Source of the DNA: Bacillota bacterium
GTDB lineage: Bacteria; Bacillota; Clostridia; Oscillospirales; Acutalibacteraceae
DNA: 5,017 nucleotides
Reading direction: 5' to 3'
Assembly: GCA_009786275.1 (NCBI GenBank)
Contig: WQTL01000300.1
Span: forward strand, 1 to 5,017
Of this stretch, positions 4,316-5,017 are shown piece by piece. The notes under the pieces are model-generated. The model was not told the origin of the DNA. It saw only the letters and a list, made by a program, of their open reading frames with translations, and did not search any database. Both the position numbers and the translations under genes were made by a program. Each line of letters opens with the position of its first letter. Position 1 is the first letter of the stretch.

Positions 4316-5017
4316 AAACACCCCCCGACCCTGCGGGCCACCCCCCTCTGAAGAGGGGGGCTTGCATCGCCTCCGCGTCCAGGCCGTACTCCGCCAGCAG
4401 CTCCTCCACGGGGGCGTGGCGCGCGAAGCCCTCCACCGCGGTGAGGCTGAACCTGCCCTGCCAGCGGCGTTCCAGCAACGCCAAACCGAAGCGTTCGCCC
4501 GCGCCGCCGGAGCGCACGCCCTCCTCATAGAAGTCAATCTGCTCGCAGGGCAGCACGGCCTCTATCGCATCAGAATCTATGGGCAGCACGCGCTTGAGCT
4601 TGACGATTTTCACGCCCGGGACTTCGCAGGCCTCGAAGAACAGGCGGCCATAGGTCACGACAGCGCGGGCGGCATTGGCTTCGCCGTAGATGTCGTAGGT
4701 CTCGCCGGAATGCAGCAGGGGCAGGGCTTCCGGGGGCTCTTTCAGGATATCGCGGGGATATCGTATGAGGTTCAAACCGTTGGCAGTCAAGGCATTGCGC
4801 AGCGCGGCGCGCAGGTCGTCCGCCGTCGCGGGGCTCCACATCGCCGCCCCCGGGATGGCCGCGCAGAAGGCGACGTCGTACAGGCCGTGGTGGGTGATAC
4901 CGTCGGCCCCCACGAAGCCCGCGCGGTCCACCGCGACAGTCAGGGGCAGGCCCTGGAGGGCGGCGTCGTGCAGCAGCTGGTCGAAGGCGCGCTGTAAAAA
5001 GGTGGAGTAAATCGCCG
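4305..5017 (-). CDS. dxs: 1-deoxy-D-xylulose-5-phosphate synthase, C-terminal part (5' end outside window)
   Basis: The window holds the last 236 residues of an enzyme usually about 600-640 long. DXS is a thiamine-diphosphate enzyme joining pyruvate and glyceraldehyde 3-phosphate to give DXP, the first step of MEP isoprenoid synthesis. Reading inward from the edge, AIYSTFLQRAFDQLLHD, AVDRAGFVGADGITHHGLYD (fragment residues 28-47) and LIRYPRDI (83-90) are hallmark blocks of the transketolase pyrimidine-binding domain. VVTYGRLF (119-126) and YEEGVRSGGAGERF (163-176) belong to the C-terminal transketolase domain. DRAG contains the Arg that contacts the substrate phosphate in studied DXS enzymes. 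The compact VTYGRLF form is typical of Clostridia. After the normal end-of-protein block (LLAEYGLDAEAM, 207-218) the last 18 residues (QAPLFRGGWPAGSGGVYAT region) are encoded by a GC-rich palindromic element, so this tail is probably a late addition. The stop lies 11 bp inside tlyA. Confidence 0.96.
   Translation of the reverse strand, partial: AIYSTFLQRAFDQLLHDAALQGLPLTVAVDRAGFVGADGITHHGLYDVAFCAAIPGAAMWSPATADDLRAALRNALTANGLNLIRYPRDILKEPPEALPLLHSGETYDIYGEANAARAVVTYGRLFFEACEVPGVKIVKLKRVLPIDSDAIEAVLPCEQIDFYEEGVRSGGAGERFGLALLERRWQGRFSLTAVEGFARHAPVEELLAEYGLDAEAMQAPLFRGGWPAGSGGVYAT
4319..4363. repeat. GC-rich double palindrome at the dxs/tlyA junction (REP-like candidate)
   Basis: The first palindrome is perfect: CCCCCCTCT at 4341-4349 pairs with AGAGGGGGG at 4352-4360, or as an eight-base stem with a four-base loop (TGAA on plus, TTCA on minus). 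Next to it, GACCC (4327-4331) and GGGCC (4335-4339) can form a second small stem around TGC. The octamer CACCCCCC occurs twice, at 4319-4326 and 4339-4346. Two neighbouring hairpins flanked by a repeated G-tract are the architecture of REP-like interspersed elements. From memory, similar elements are common in GC-rich gut Firmicutes, but other copies cannot be seen in this window. The element lies in the dxs reading frame and its outer G-tract serves as the tlyA ribosome binding site (GGGGGG five bases before the ATG at 4315). Confidence 0.6.

Noticed and set aside
4341..4360. The strong palindrome as an intrinsic terminator for dxs
   Set aside because: The stem lies inside the dxs reading frame, is followed on the minus strand by GGGTGG and not a U-tract, and tlyA overlaps dxs, so termination there would split the operon.
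4206..4997. Plus-strand open frame (263 codons) opposite dxs
   Set aside because: It is antisense to clear DXS blocks and has no recognisable domain.

Overview
The window looks like chromosomal DNA from a GC-rich (by eye about 65% GC) member of the Bacillota, most likely class Clostridia. The main evidence is the gene order on the minus strand, dxs > tlyA > nadK > argR > recN, a conserved clostridial cluster. The compact clostridial-type Dxs C-terminus (a VTYGRLF segment) and the strong GGAGG-type ribosome binding sites agree with this. Genus cannot be read from the window; a gut-type Oscillospirales or Christensenellales relative is only a guess.

Layout. Positions 1-191 (+) hold the C-terminal ligand-sensing half of an Lrp/AsnC-family regulator, cut by the window edge. 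Twelve bases later, 204-626 (+) encodes a 140-residue zinc-ribbon membrane protein of the DUF4190 type. This plus-strand pair runs tail to tail into the minus-strand cluster, and the zinc-ribbon gene and recN overlap by 23 bp at their 3' ends. The minus-strand cluster fills the rest, in transcription order: dxs (from beyond 5017 to 4305, 5' end missing), tlyA (4315-3521), nadK (3524-2736), argR (2734-2276) and recN (2298-604). Every junction overlaps or is nearly contiguous: 11 bp dxs/tlyA, 4 bp ATGA tlyA/nadK, 1 nt gap nadK/argR, 23 bp argR/recN. It therefore reads as one translationally coupled operon. No non-coding stretch exceeds about 12 bases.

Functions. Dxs makes deoxyxylulose 5-phosphate, the entry to MEP isoprenoid synthesis (and to thiamine and pyridoxal). 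TlyA is an S4-domain rRNA 2'-O-methyltransferase. NadK makes NADP. ArgR is the arginine-responsive repressor. RecN is the SMC-like double-strand-break repair ATPase. They share no pathway; the grouping is a conserved housekeeping arrangement. In spore formers recN is often followed by spoIVB and spo0A; here it is followed by the convergent gene pair instead.

Nothing in the window is a clearly new system. The two places most worth a second look are (1) a compact GC-rich double palindrome at the dxs/tlyA junction. It looks like an interspersed repeat that has become the last residues of Dxs and the ribosome binding site of tlyA. (2) A sharply AT-rich island (about 75% AT over 70 bp) at the 3' end of tlyA. 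It encodes an Asn-run linker and also carries a promoter-like sequence with an ARG-box-like half-site pointing at nadK-argR-recN.
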